In this document: positions 1 through 7,812 of the stretch, piece by piece
Layout of the letters: each line of letters opens with the position of its first letter
Numbering within the stretch: position 1 is the stretch's first letter
From: JACDHG01 sp963815295
GTDB lineage: Bacteria > Actinomycetota > Actinomycetes > Propionibacteriales > Nocardioidaceae
Direction of reading: 5' to 3'
Length of the DNA: 64,000 bases
NCBI GenBank assembly: GCA_963815295.1
Contig: CAWFFZ010000008.1
Span: 2,113,324-2,177,323, forward strand
Program-made: the position numbers and the translations under genes
Notes under the pieces: generated by a model
What the model saw: only the letters and a program-made list of their open reading frames with translations
Databases searched by the model: none
Told to the model about the DNA's origin: nothing

Positions 1-130
1 GCTCACGCAGCGCCCGCTCGAGCGACGGGGCGTTGTCCACCGACGCCACCACGTCGAAGTCGTGGGCCTCGAGCAGCCGCGTCATACCGTCGCGAAGCAG
101 AGCATGGTCTTCGGCGAGGATCACCCGCAC
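1..130 (-). CDS. LuxR/NarL-family response regulator, N-terminal part (cut by window edge)
   Basis: Only the first 43 or so codons are present; the rest lies left of the window. The frame opens VRVILAEDHALLRDGM, the beginning of a receiver domain whose acidic pair ED helps bind Mg2+ for aspartyl phosphorylation. The GTG at 130 is chosen because a GGGGGA stretch lies 8 bases upstream; an in-frame GTG at 166 is possible. It sits directly downstream of the histidine kinase on the same strand, so it is very probably the partner regulator. The DNA-binding half is not visible, so the NarL/LuxR assignment rests on the start of the receiver domain and on the kinase type. Confidence 0.85.
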   Translation of the reverse strand, partial: MRVILAEDHALLRDGMTRLLEAHDFDVVASVDNAPSLERALRE

Positions 131-282
131 GACGGCCGTCCCCCGGCTCGCTGGAATCTCACGCACCCCAAACTAGTGCTGCGACGGCTCGCTCCACGCA
201 ACCGAACACCCGCTACCCCGCGAACAGAGGCAGATTTGGCCTCGATTCGCGGGTCAGCGGGTGTTTGGTCGAGGGCGGCGGC

Positions 283-1668
283 TCAGCGCTCCAGCTCGCA
301 CGGGATCCGGATGTCGACGATCGTCGGCCCGCCGTCCGGGCTCGACAAGGCGAGCCGCCCGTCGAAGGCCGCCAACCGCTTGGCAATCCCCCGCAGCCCC
401 GTGCCGTGCTCCACCTGCGCACCACCACGCCCGTCGTCGCCGACCTCCACCCGCAACGCGTTGTCGACGTACCCCATCCGGACCCAGGCACGTCGGGCGC
501 CGGAGTGCTTCCCGATGTTGGCCAGGAACTCGGCCACCGCGAAGTAGGCCGCCGACTCGACCGGCGCCGGCACCCGCGCGGTCAAACCCGACTCGACCAG
601 CACGGGGATCGGCATGTCCATCGCCAGCGCCTCGACTGCGCCTTCGAGACCGCGGTCGGCCAGAACGGGAGGATGAATGCCCCGTACGACGCTGCGCAGG
701 TCGCCCAGCGCGGCTGTCGTCGTCGTGCGCGCCTCGGCCAGCATCTGCCGCGCGGCCTCAGGGTCGTTGCGCAGCAACTCATCGGCCATCCCCAGGCTGA
801 TGCCGAGGGCGACCAGCCGTGCCTGGGCGCCGTCGTGCAAGTCTCGCTCGATGCGCCGGAGTTCCGCTGCTGACGCGTCCACGGTGTCGGCCCGTGACGT
901 CGACAGGGCCTCGACACGTTGCTCGAGCCGCTCAGTGCGGTTGGACAGGATCGCCCGGTCAACGACCGCATGCAGCCGCACGAGCGGCTTGATCAGCGTC
1001 CACCAGAGGGCAAAGAAGACCACGGCGCCGATCCAGTACAGGAACGACTCTGCCTGTGTGTCCAGCATCATGAAGCCGAGGTCGGTGTCGAACACACCGT
1101 CCGGAGTCACCCAGAAGATGAACGGAAACACCAGGTACCAACCGATCGCCAGCCCCAACGACACGGCGACGATCGCAATCACCCAGCCGAACGTGAAGGT
1201 CACGAACAGCCAGCCGAGATCACGCCAGCGGGCGCCGTCGCCAGCCCAACGTTGCAACTTGCCAAGCACCCCGAGGCCCTTAGTGGGTTTGTAGAACGAC
1301 CGCACCGGTTCGCGAAGGATCCGGCTCGCGATCCGGCGATGGACCTCGGCGAGCGCCGCAACCAGAGGCACGACGATCGCCAGCATCAGCACTCCAACCG
1401 TCACGATCGTCAACGGGATCGCGACCACATGGACGACGAAGAGCGCGATGGCCGGGATCGCCAGGAGCATGTACGCCGCCGCATAGCCGGTCGCTGCGAG
1501 CCGACCCAGCGGCGGCAAGGCCGCCAGGTGGTTGGCCGTCGTCGGCCGGTCGGGCCGGGTCGGGCTCGGCGGCGTCGTCATCGTGGGTCCTTCATATCGC
1601 GGGTTCGACGTCGGGGGCTGGTCGACGTACGGGCCGGGACTACCGGCGTGGGGAGCTGTGCTCGACAT
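283..1668 (-). CDS. NarL-type sensor histidine kinase (HisKA_3, putative-sensor domain)
   Basis: A 461-residue membrane kinase that should autophosphorylate and pass phosphate to the adjacent response regulator. The N-terminal half has four or more hydrophobic segments separated by charged loops, resembling the actinobacterial putative-sensor domain. The dimerisation/phosphoacceptor segment reads RRIERDLHDGAQARL, with the HisKA_3 histidine in LHDG. The ATPase part has an N-box in FLANIGKHSGARR and G-boxes GDDGRGG and GTGLRGIAKRL. The ATG at 1668 is preferred over one 30 bases upstream because GAAGGA lies 6 bases before it. It is divergent from the MMPL exporter, which may be its target; that link is inference. 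Confidence 0.93.
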   Translation of the reverse strand: MSSTAPHAGSPGPYVDQPPTSNPRYEGPTMTTPPSPTRPDRPTTANHLAALPPLGRLAATGYAAAYMLLAIPAIALFVVHVVAIPLTIVTVGVLMLAIVVPLVAALAEVHRRIASRILREPVRSFYKPTKGLGVLGKLQRWAGDGARWRDLGWLFVTFTFGWVIAIVAVSLGLAIGWYLVFPFIFWVTPDGVFDTDLGFMMLDTQAESFLYWIGAVVFFALWWTLIKPLVRLHAVVDRAILSNRTERLEQRVEALSTSRADTVDASAAELRRIERDLHDGAQARLVALGISLGMADELLRNDPEAARQMLAEARTTTTAALGDLRSVVRGIHPPVLADRGLEGAVEALAMDMPIPVLVESGLTARVPAPVESAAYFAVAEFLANIGKHSGARRAWVRMGYVDNALRVEVGDDGRGGAQVEHGTGLRGIAKRLAAFDGRLALSSPDGGPTIVDIRIPCELER

Positions 1669-1839
1669 GTTGCGTCCTTCGTTGGTTGGTCGCTCCATCG
1701 TCGCCGCCCACGGCCGTCACCACAGTAGGCCTACCACCACTCTCGATGTGGTGCTGACGCCCCTGACGTACGTCGTCTGGGCCGACAGGTTTGAGGTGCC
1801 GGGCGAGTGCTCGGCCCTGACAGACAAGGGGAAACCACC

Positions 1840-4044
1840 ATGGCTCGATCACGCCTGACCTTGCGTGCAGCCCGCTGGAGTGCCACCCATCCGTGGCGCG
1901 CGCTGCTCGTGTGGGTGGTGTTCGTGGCCGGCGCAGTCGCCGCCGGCAGCGCGATCGCCACCCAGGAGACAACCGACGCCGACTACCGCCTCGGCGAGTC
2001 CGGCCGTGCTGACGAGATGGTCAGCGCAGCGGGAGTCAACGACCCCGACCGAGAGAACGTCGTCATCACCGCCGGCACCGGCGGCCTCGACCGTGACACC
2101 GCAACGGAGGCCGCTCGTGCGTTGACACGAGACATGTCGGCGCTCGATGCGGTGGCCGAGGTCAGCGACCCGGTCTGGTCGCCGTCCGAAGCTGCACTCC
2201 TGGTGCCCATCGAGCTGGAGCGGTTGGGAGACGGCGAGGATGTCGACGTCGCACCGCTGCAAGCAGTCACCGAGGACATCCAATCCGCCTACCCGGACCT
2301 CGTCGTGCGGCAGGCAGGCGACGCCTCTGTCGACGAAGGCATCGGCAAACAGGTCGAAGCCGACCTCGCATCCGCCGAGAAGCTCAGCCTCCCCCTGACC
2401 TTGGGTCTGATGCTGCTCGCCTTCGGAGCGTTGATCGCAGCCGGAATCCCTGTGCTGCTTGCGATCTCGGGCGTCGTGGCGACGATCGGCATCTACGCGC
2501 CGATCTCCTATCTCGTGCCCAGTGAGCCGACCGTCTCGAGCATGATCCTGCTCATCGGGATGGCGGTCGGCGTGGACTACTCGCTCTTCTACCTCAAGCG
2601 GGAGCGAGAAGAGCGCGCCAAGGGGCACAGCACGATCGACGCCGTCGAGATTGCCGCAGCGACATCTGGACACTCGATCATCGTCTCCGGTGCCGCGGTC
2701 ATCGTCTCGATGGCAGGCCTGTACGTCGTCCAGGACGCCACGTTCTCGTCACTCGCCACCGGCGCGATCATCGTCGTCGCCGTTGCCGTGCTGGGATCCG
2801 TGACTGTCTTGCCGGCCTTGCTGGCAAAGCTCGGTCGCTGGGTCGACCGGCCGCGGGTGCCGCTGCTTTGGCGGGTCAACCGGCGCATCGGCAGCGGCGG
2901 GATCAGCCGTCGGCTGCTGGCACCCGTGCTCCGCCGCCCGAAGACGGCGCTCGCGTTGTCACTGGCCGCGATGCTCGCGCTGTGTGCGCCCGCCCTGGGC
3001 ATGACGATGAAGAACGGGACGCTCGACACGTTGCCCAGCACGATCCCCGAGGTGCAGACCTTGAAGACCATCGACAAGGAGTTCCCCTCCGAGGGTTCGT
3101 CGATGCAGGTCGTCGTGCAGGCAGCGCCCGAGGACCGCGGCGATGTGGCGGCAGCACTCCGCGCGCTGTCCGAGGCGGCGGTTGCCGAAGGCGGATTCGT
3201 CGACGGCGGCCCTGACGACATACGCACGTCCGAGGACGGGACGGTGTCGGCACTGACGCTGGTCAGCACGTTGACCGACGGCTCAGACGCCAGCAAGCGT
3301 CAGCTTGAGCAGGTCCGGGGCAAGCTCGCGCCGAAGCTGCTCGGGACGGAGCTGGTCGACCAGGCACCTGACGCGGAGTGGGCTGTGGGGGGCCCACTCG
3401 CGGAGAATGTCGACTACACCGAGCATCAGAGCGACAAGCTGCCGTGGGTAATCGGGTTCGTGCTGCTGCTGACCCTGCTGATGATGGGTCTGACGTTCCG
3501 GAGTGTCACGATCGCGCTGATGACGACGGTGCTCAACCTGCTGTCGGTCGGCGCCGCATTCGGAGTGCTGACGCTGGTGTTCCAGTACACGTGGGCAGAG
3601 GGTCTGCTCGACTTCACGTCGAGTGGCTTCGTCATCAACTGGATCCCGCTGTTCCTGTTCGTGGTGCTGGTGGGGTTGTCGATGGACTACCACGTGTTCG
3701 TGCTCAGTCGGATCCGGGAAGGTGCCCAGCGCGGGCTGCCACCGAAGCTCGCTGTGGAGGCAGGCATCACGGAGACGGCCGGCGTGGTAACGAGTGCGGC
3801 GGCGGTGATGGTGTCGGTGTTCGCGATCTTCGCGACGTTGAGCATGCTCGAGATGAAGCAGATGGGTGTCGGTCTTGCGGTCGCAATCCTGATCGATGCG
3901 ACGGTGGTCCGCGTGGTGATGCTGCCGGCGATGCTGACCCTCCTCGGAGAGCGGGCTTGGTGGCCGAGTCGGATCCGCCGCGTCGAGCCGATCCCGGTCG
4001 ACGTGCCCGACGAGCAGCCGGCATACGCCCTGACGAAGCAGTGA
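1840..4044 (+). CDS. MMPL/RND-superfamily membrane transporter
   Basis: A 734-residue exporter with the typical two-fold architecture: an N-terminal helix, a large extracytoplasmic loop, a helix bundle, then a repeat of the pattern. The two halves carry matching signatures, GMAVGVDYSLFYLKRERE and LSMDYHVFVLSRIREG, where the Asp-Tyr pair is the proton-relay motif of MmpL proteins. Family members export lipids, siderophores or drugs using the proton gradient; the substrate cannot be read from sequence. The ATG at 1840 follows AAGGGG. It is divergent from the two-component system, which suggests control by it, but no operator was identified. Confidence 0.93.
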   Translation: MARSRLTLRAARWSATHPWRALLVWVVFVAGAVAAGSAIATQETTDADYRLGESGRADEMVSAAGVNDPDRENVVITAGTGGLDRDTATEAARALTRDMSALDAVAEVSDPVWSPSEAALLVPIELERLGDGEDVDVAPLQAVTEDIQSAYPDLVVRQAGDASVDEGIGKQVEADLASAEKLSLPLTLGLMLLAFGALIAAGIPVLLAISGVVATIGIYAPISYLVPSEPTVSSMILLIGMAVGVDYSLFYLKREREERAKGHSTIDAVEIAAATSGHSIIVSGAAVIVSMAGLYVVQDATFSSLATGAIIVVAVAVLGSVTVLPALLAKLGRWVDRPRVPLLWRVNRRIGSGGISRRLLAPVLRRPKTALALSLAAMLALCAPALGMTMKNGTLDTLPSTIPEVQTLKTIDKEFPSEGSSMQVVVQAAPEDRGDVAAALRALSEAAVAEGGFVDGGPDDIRTSEDGTVSALTLVSTLTDGSDASKRQLEQVRGKLAPKLLGTELVDQAPDAEWAVGGPLAENVDYTEHQSDKLPWVIGFVLLLTLLMMGLTFRSVTIALMTTVLNLLSVGAAFGVLTLVFQYTWAEGLLDFTSSGFVINWIPLFLFVVLVGLSMDYHVFVLSRIREGAQRGLPPKLAVEAGITETAGVVTSAAAVMVSVFAIFATLSMLEMKQMGVGLAVAILIDATVVRVVMLPAMLTLLGERAWWPSRIRRVEPIPVDVPDEQPAYALTKQ

Positions 4045-4083
4045 CGCCGCGATCGAAACAGTGACGTCGCGCTGAACCGTCAG

Positions 4084-4149
4084 GTCCTCCCGGCTTGTCA
4101 GAAACTCACCCGGCTATGGCCCGGCGACGTTCTGACAAGTCGGGAGGAC
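4084..4149. terminator. Long inverted repeat between convergent genes
   Basis: Arms at 4084-4103 and 4130-4149 are 20 bases long with a single mismatch and a 26-base loop. The loop contains the last codons and the TAG of the minus-strand gene ending at 4114. The MMPL gene ends 39 bases to the left. There is no clear T-tract on either side. A bidirectional terminator or transcript-protecting hairpin is the most economical reading. Confidence 0.6.
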
Positions 4150-4752
4150 GGCCGCGGCTAGTGACTCCCGCGTCCAGTGTGGCTGCACCCCCGGCCTCGC
4201 GAGCAAGTATTCGACGATCTCGTCGTCTCCGAGATCGTGGCTCTCCCGGAGCCCGGCTGCCATCAACGCCACATACGGCTCGACCGGTGGGTTGAACTCG
4301 ATGTCCTCCTGGGTCCACGTCGCGGTAAACGTCACCACCGGCACGTCTTCGATCTCCCCCACCACCTGGAGGTGTTCGTAGCGGCCCGGGCCGAGGAGCG
4401 CCCGGCCTTCTGCCAAGAGTCCGGTCAGGTCGTGATCGACGCCGGGGGTGCGGTGCATCTCCTGCGACTGCACGTCGCTGAACTGGCCGGCCGTCAGCAG
4501 GTAGGCACGCGCGAACGACCGACCAGGTCCGTCGCGGTCGAAGAACGCGATGCCACCACCCCAGGTCGGCGACTCCCAGGCAAAGAACACCGAGCCGTCC
4601 AGCCGGTACGGCTCGACGCGCGCCGGGGCTGCCCGGTCACGGGCACCTGGGTAGTCGCGGGTGGCGCCGTCAGGTCGTCCGCCCTGCAGGTAGTGAAGGA
4701 AGCGTCGCTCGCACAGGTTGGAGCCGTAGCTTGCGTACCAGATCTGCTCCAT
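4114..4752 (-). CDS. AIG2/gamma-glutamylcyclotransferase-fold hypothetical protein
   Basis: A 212-residue protein whose N terminus reads MEQIWYASYGSNL. The YGSNL loop is the hallmark of the cyclotransferase fold (GGCT/AIG2), where it binds the gamma-glutamyl moiety. The rest keeps the family's beta-rich character but no substrate can be deduced. An in-frame ATG at 4788 exists; 4752 is chosen because the fold starts there. The stop lies inside a strong inverted repeat, and a 25-bp tandem repeat array lies about 110 bases upstream of the start. Confidence 0.75.
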   Translation of the reverse strand: MEQIWYASYGSNLCERRFLHYLQGGRPDGATRDYPGARDRAAPARVEPYRLDGSVFFAWESPTWGGGIAFFDRDGPGRSFARAYLLTAGQFSDVQSQEMHRTPGVDHDLTGLLAEGRALLGPGRYEHLQVVGEIEDVPVVTFTATWTQEDIEFNPPVEPYVALMAAGLRESHDLGDDEIVEYLLARPGVQPHWTRESLAAAVLPTCQNVAGP

Positions 4753-4864
4753 GCACCACCGCTTGTATGACGCCCGCCCACACGGCACGAGGCACCAGCC
4801 AGGCTACCGGAGGTAGCTGCCTGGCCGAGTGGCGTCCGCAGCAATCGCGGCCAAGTCCTCGCTC

Positions 4865-4977
4865 GCGATCACAGATCACTGTCCTGCCTGCGATCACAGA
4901 TCACTGTCCTGCCTGCGATCACAGATCACTGTCCTGCCTGCGATCACAGATCACTGTCCTGCCTGCAATCACAGATC
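4865..4977. repeat. 25-bp tandem repeat, 4.5 copies
   Basis: Four perfect copies at 4865-4889, 4890-4914, 4915-4939 and 4940-4964, then a 13-base partial copy with one change. Each unit begins GCGATCACAGATCACTGTCC and contains the interrupted palindrome ACAG-ATCA-CTGT and two GATC sites. The array fills the space between two minus-strand genes and runs 9 bases into the 3' end of the VOC gene, supplying its last codons and stop. Confidence 0.95.
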
Positions 4978-5355
4978 GACCTGATCGCGGCACAGACAGA
5001 ACACGTTGCCTTCGGGGTCGGCGAGGACATGCCAGCTGACGACGCCCTGACCGATGTCGACCGGCTTGGCGCCGAGCGCGAGCAACCGCTCAAGCTCGCT
5101 GTCCTGGTCGCGGTCGGTGGGGTTGATGTCCAGATGCAGCCGGTTCTTGGACGGGCTCGGTGCGTCGGGCACCCAGCGGAAGTCGATCTCGAAGGCGCCG
5201 CCGTCGGCTGGCCCGATCGACACGCCATCTGCTCCGTGCTCGGTCCGCTGCCATCCACGCTTGACTATCTGCCATCCAAGAACGTCGGACCAGAAGGTGG
5301 CGAGGAGTTCGGCGTCGGTGCAGTCGATCGGGACGGAGACGATGCGGCTTGCCAT
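4969..5355 (-). CDS. VOC-superfamily (glyoxalase-like) protein
   Basis: A 128-residue single-domain protein with the beta-alpha-beta-beta-beta repeats of the vicinal oxygen chelate fold: an opening MASRIVSVPIDCTDAE, a central RLHLDINPTDRD and a closing LADPEGNVFCLC. It resembles the actinobacterial glyoxalase-like subgroup (residues such as DPEGNVF); metal ligands are not certain. The C-terminal codons and stop fall in the last degenerate unit of the tandem repeat, so the tail sequence may be recently altered. The EamA permease gene ends 13 bases upstream on the same strand. Confidence 0.88.
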   Translation of the reverse strand: MASRIVSVPIDCTDAELLATFWSDVLGWQIVKRGWQRTEHGADGVSIGPADGGAFEIDFRWVPDAPSPSKNRLHLDINPTDRDQDSELERLLALGAKPVDIGQGVVSWHVLADPEGNVFCLCRDQVDL

Positions 5356-5367
5356 GAGGTGTTCCTT

Positions 5368-6297
5368 TCAGAGCGCAGCCTGCTGCGCTGCGGCGGTCGG
5401 GGACTCACGAGATTCTTGGTGTACGGCGACGCCGGCGATGACGAGCAGCACACCCAGCACCTCGAGCGTGGTGGGGATCTGCGTGAGCACGACAACGCCG
5501 ATGACGGTGGCTGTCGCCGGCAGCAACGAGATGAGCAGTGAGTAGGTAGCCCGGGCAAGACGGGCCATCGCCAGCTGGTCGCACACGTAGGGAATGACCG
5601 ACGACGACACTCCAACACCGATCGCAGCCACCAGGGCGACTGGGTCAGTCAAGCCAGGAACCGCATCCCAGGCGCCCATCGGTAACGCCACCACGGCGGC
5701 CACGAGCATCGCCAGAGCGAGGCCGTCGATGCCGTGCATCTGGTCGCTGCGCGCGACCCGGTGGCCTAAGACGACGTACACGGCGAAGAGCCCGGCGTTC
5801 GCAACGGCGAAGGCGACGCCGACCGGCTCGACGACGAGCCGGACGTCCGTCAGCAGATAGACACCCGCGACAGCCAGCACGAGCGCCATGACGTTGCGCG
5901 GCGTGCGTGCCGCGACGGCCGCCAGGGCAATGATCGGCAGGAACTCGATCGCGGCGACCGTGCCCAGCGGGAGTCTGTCGATGGCCAAGTAGAAACAGCT
6001 GTTCATCACCGCGAGTACCGCACCCCACGCCAGCAGAAGCCGCTGCGTCCGCCGATCTACCCGCCTCCAGATCCGCCAGGGGCGCCGCCACAGGGCGAAG
6101 ATGACCGCTGCCGACGCGATCCGCAGCCAGGCCACACCAAGCGCGTCGATGCGGGTGAACAACAAGACGGCGCAGGCAGGCCCGAGGTAGTGGAACACCG
6201 CGCTCACCACGAAGTAGAGCTGTGGCGGCACTCGATTGGCCATGCCCGACGCGGCAGTCGCGAGCGGCAGCTCGGTCGTGGGCAGACTTGTCGTCAT
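5368..6297 (-). CDS. EamA-family (RhtA-like) drug/metabolite transporter
   Basis: A 309-residue membrane protein with ten predicted hydrophobic segments in two homologous halves, as in EamA permeases that export amino acids or related metabolites. The second half contains GVGVSSSVIPYVCDQLAM, typical of the RhtA threonine/homoserine exporter group. The ATG at 6297 has AGAGG just before it; an alternative ATG at 6333 would overlap a GATAAT box. It is divergent from an Lrp/AsnC regulator, a common arrangement in which the regulator senses an amino acid and controls the exporter. Confidence 0.9.
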   Translation of the reverse strand: MTTSLPTTELPLATAASGMANRVPPQLYFVVSAVFHYLGPACAVLLFTRIDALGVAWLRIASAAVIFALWRRPWRIWRRVDRRTQRLLLAWGAVLAVMNSCFYLAIDRLPLGTVAAIEFLPIIALAAVAARTPRNVMALVLAVAGVYLLTDVRLVVEPVGVAFAVANAGLFAVYVVLGHRVARSDQMHGIDGLALAMLVAAVVALPMGAWDAVPGLTDPVALVAAIGVGVSSSVIPYVCDQLAMARLARATYSLLISLLPATATVIGVVVLTQIPTTLEVLGVLLVIAGVAVHQESRESPTAAAQQAAL

Positions 6298-6359
6298 ACC
6301 TCTATGATGAGTGCCTGAGATGACGAGAGCCATGGATAATCGAAGGCGAAGGTGCCCTT

Positions 6360-6860
6360 ATGGCTACTGCAAGGCCCACCAAAGCAAAGCCGAGGTTACC
6401 GAACGGAAGGTCGCCTCTTGACGACGTGAACCGTCGCGTCCTCGCTGCCCTGACCGACGACCCACGGCTCAGCGCCTCCGAACTGGCACGCCGGGTCGGT
6501 ATGTCGGCCCCGGCAGTCCGTGAGCGGGTCAACCGGCTCGAGGAGAGCGGGGTGATCCGGGGTTACCGCCTCGACGTCGACCCCGCAGCCGTTGGCCTGC
6601 CCGTGGCGGCGTGGGTCAGGATCAAGCCGGGCCCCGGGCAACTGCCCAAGATTGCCGACCTGGCCGCAGCGACCCCCGAGGTCAGCGAGTGCCACCGCAT
6701 CTCGGGTGAGGACTGTTTCCTGCTCAAGGTGCACGTGGCTGCCATCGAATCTCTGGAAGACGTCCTCGACCGGTTCCTCCTGCATGGGCAGACCACCAGC
6801 TCGTTCATCGTGTCGACCCCCGTGCCGCCACGGTCCGCGCTGCCGCATGCCCCCGCCTGA
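6360..6860 (+). CDS. Lrp/AsnC-family transcriptional regulator
   Basis: 166 residues. An N-terminal winged helix-turn-helix spans about residues 20-75 (DDVNRRVLAALTDDPRLS, SELARRVGMSAPAVRERVNRL), followed by the RAM ligand-binding domain with GEDCFLLKVHV. Such regulators bind amino acids and usually control neighbouring transport genes, here the divergent EamA permease. A GATAAT box at 6335-6340 lies about 20 bases before the start codon and may be its -10. The stop overlaps the start of the PAP2 gene by 14 bases. Confidence 0.93.
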   Translation: MATARPTKAKPRLPNGRSPLDDVNRRVLAALTDDPRLSASELARRVGMSAPAVRERVNRLEESGVIRGYRLDVDPAAVGLPVAAWVRIKPGPGQLPKIADLAAATPEVSECHRISGEDCFLLKVHVAAIESLEDVLDRFLLHGQTTSSFIVSTPVPPRSALPHAPA

Positions 6861-7677
6861 CCCTCAGCACGACGGAGGTGCCGATGACCCGGAGTATCTC
6901 GGCAAGCGTGACCTGACATCGTGGCCGAGTCGAGGGGGTCGACGGCTGGCGGATGCGACCGTGGCCGCCTCCGTCGGCACACACCGCTACTTCGACCGGC
7001 GGAGCATCCCGTACGTCGTCCTGCTCCTGACGGCCTTGGTCGGCGGCCTGGTTGCCGCCGCGCTGACTGCCCTCAGCGCCGAGATCTATGACCACATCTC
7101 CGAGCGCGACGGCGTGTCAGGCTTTGACCGGCCCGTGCTCGACCAGATGATCCGGTGGCGCTCGGATGGCCTCGATGAAACGGTGACGGCGTTCACCGAT
7201 GTGGGGAGCACGGCCGTGATGCCGTGGGTGGCAGTTGCTGCAGCGCTGCTGCTGAGCGCGTGGTGGCGGCGGCCCACTCCCCTGCTGCTGATGGCGATCG
7301 CCGCTGGCGGGTCGCTCGCGATGACGGTCATCGGCAAACAAGTGATCGACCGGGCGCGACCGGCCACGTCGTTGGCGGTGCCGCCGTACGAGACGTCGCC
7401 GTCGTTCCCCTCCGGGCACACGCTGAACGCCTGGGTGATCGTGTTGCTCGTCGCATACCTCGTGTGCCTGCGGCTGCAGAGGGCTTGGGCACAGGTGGCA
7501 GTCGTCGGTGGCTGTGTGCTGTTCGGGCTGGCGATGGCCGCGAGTCGGGTCTATCTGGGCCACCACTGGATGACGGACGTCCTGGTCGGCATCACCTTGG
7601 GTAGCGCATGGCTGATCGTGGTGATCACCGCTCATCGCCTCGCATTAACGGTTCTTCGTCACCAACGCGCCAGCTAG
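6847..7677 (+). CDS. PAP2-family membrane phosphatase
   Basis: A 276-residue polytopic protein carrying the three PAP2 signature blocks in order: KQVIDRARP, FPSGH and SRVYLGHHWMTDV. These supply the catalytic His-Arg-Asp set of lipid phosphatases (phosphatidic acid, phosphatidylglycerophosphate or undecaprenyl diphosphate). About six hydrophobic segments follow a 50-residue polar leader. The start is uncertain: ATG 6847 overlaps the Lrp gene and lacks a good ribosome site, while GTG 6961 would remove most of the leader. Confidence 0.9.
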   Translation: MPPPDPQHDGGADDPEYLGKRDLTSWPSRGGRRLADATVAASVGTHRYFDRRSIPYVVLLLTALVGGLVAAALTALSAEIYDHISERDGVSGFDRPVLDQMIRWRSDGLDETVTAFTDVGSTAVMPWVAVAAALLLSAWWRRPTPLLLMAIAAGGSLAMTVIGKQVIDRARPATSLAVPPYETSPSFPSGHTLNAWVIVLLVAYLVCLRLQRAWAQVAVVGGCVLFGLAMAASRVYLGHHWMTDVLVGITLGSAWLIVVITAHRLALTVLRHQRAS

Positions 7678-7680
7678 CCG

Positions 7681-7806
7681 GAAGTGGCCCACATCAGGCT
7701 GGCTATGGCCTGCGCAAGGTCGGCCACTTCGAGCAAGGATGGCGAAGTGGCCGACATCAGACTGGCTGTGGCCTGCGCCAAGTCGGCCACTTCGAGCAAG
7801 GATGGC
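7681..7806. repeat. Two direct copies of a 63-bp hairpin-forming unit
   Basis: Copies at 7681-7743 and 7744-7806 differ at only a few positions. Each unit is itself an inverted repeat: GAAGTGGCC pairs with GGCCACTTC, and in the second copy the arms extend to 12 perfect bases (GAAGTGGCCGAC). The unit length is 21 codons. It lies between the convergent PAP2 and serpin genes, so a double bidirectional terminator is likely. Confidence 0.9.
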
Positions 7807-7812
7807 GGCTGG

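Noticed and set aside
919..1728. Long plus-strand frame opposite the histidine kinase
   Set aside because: Antisense to a gene with full kinase motifs; composition is the mirror of GC-rich codons and no family resemblance.
4865..4977. CRISPR array candidate
   Set aside because: Units are contiguous with no spacers and no cas genes nearby; it is a plain tandem repeat.
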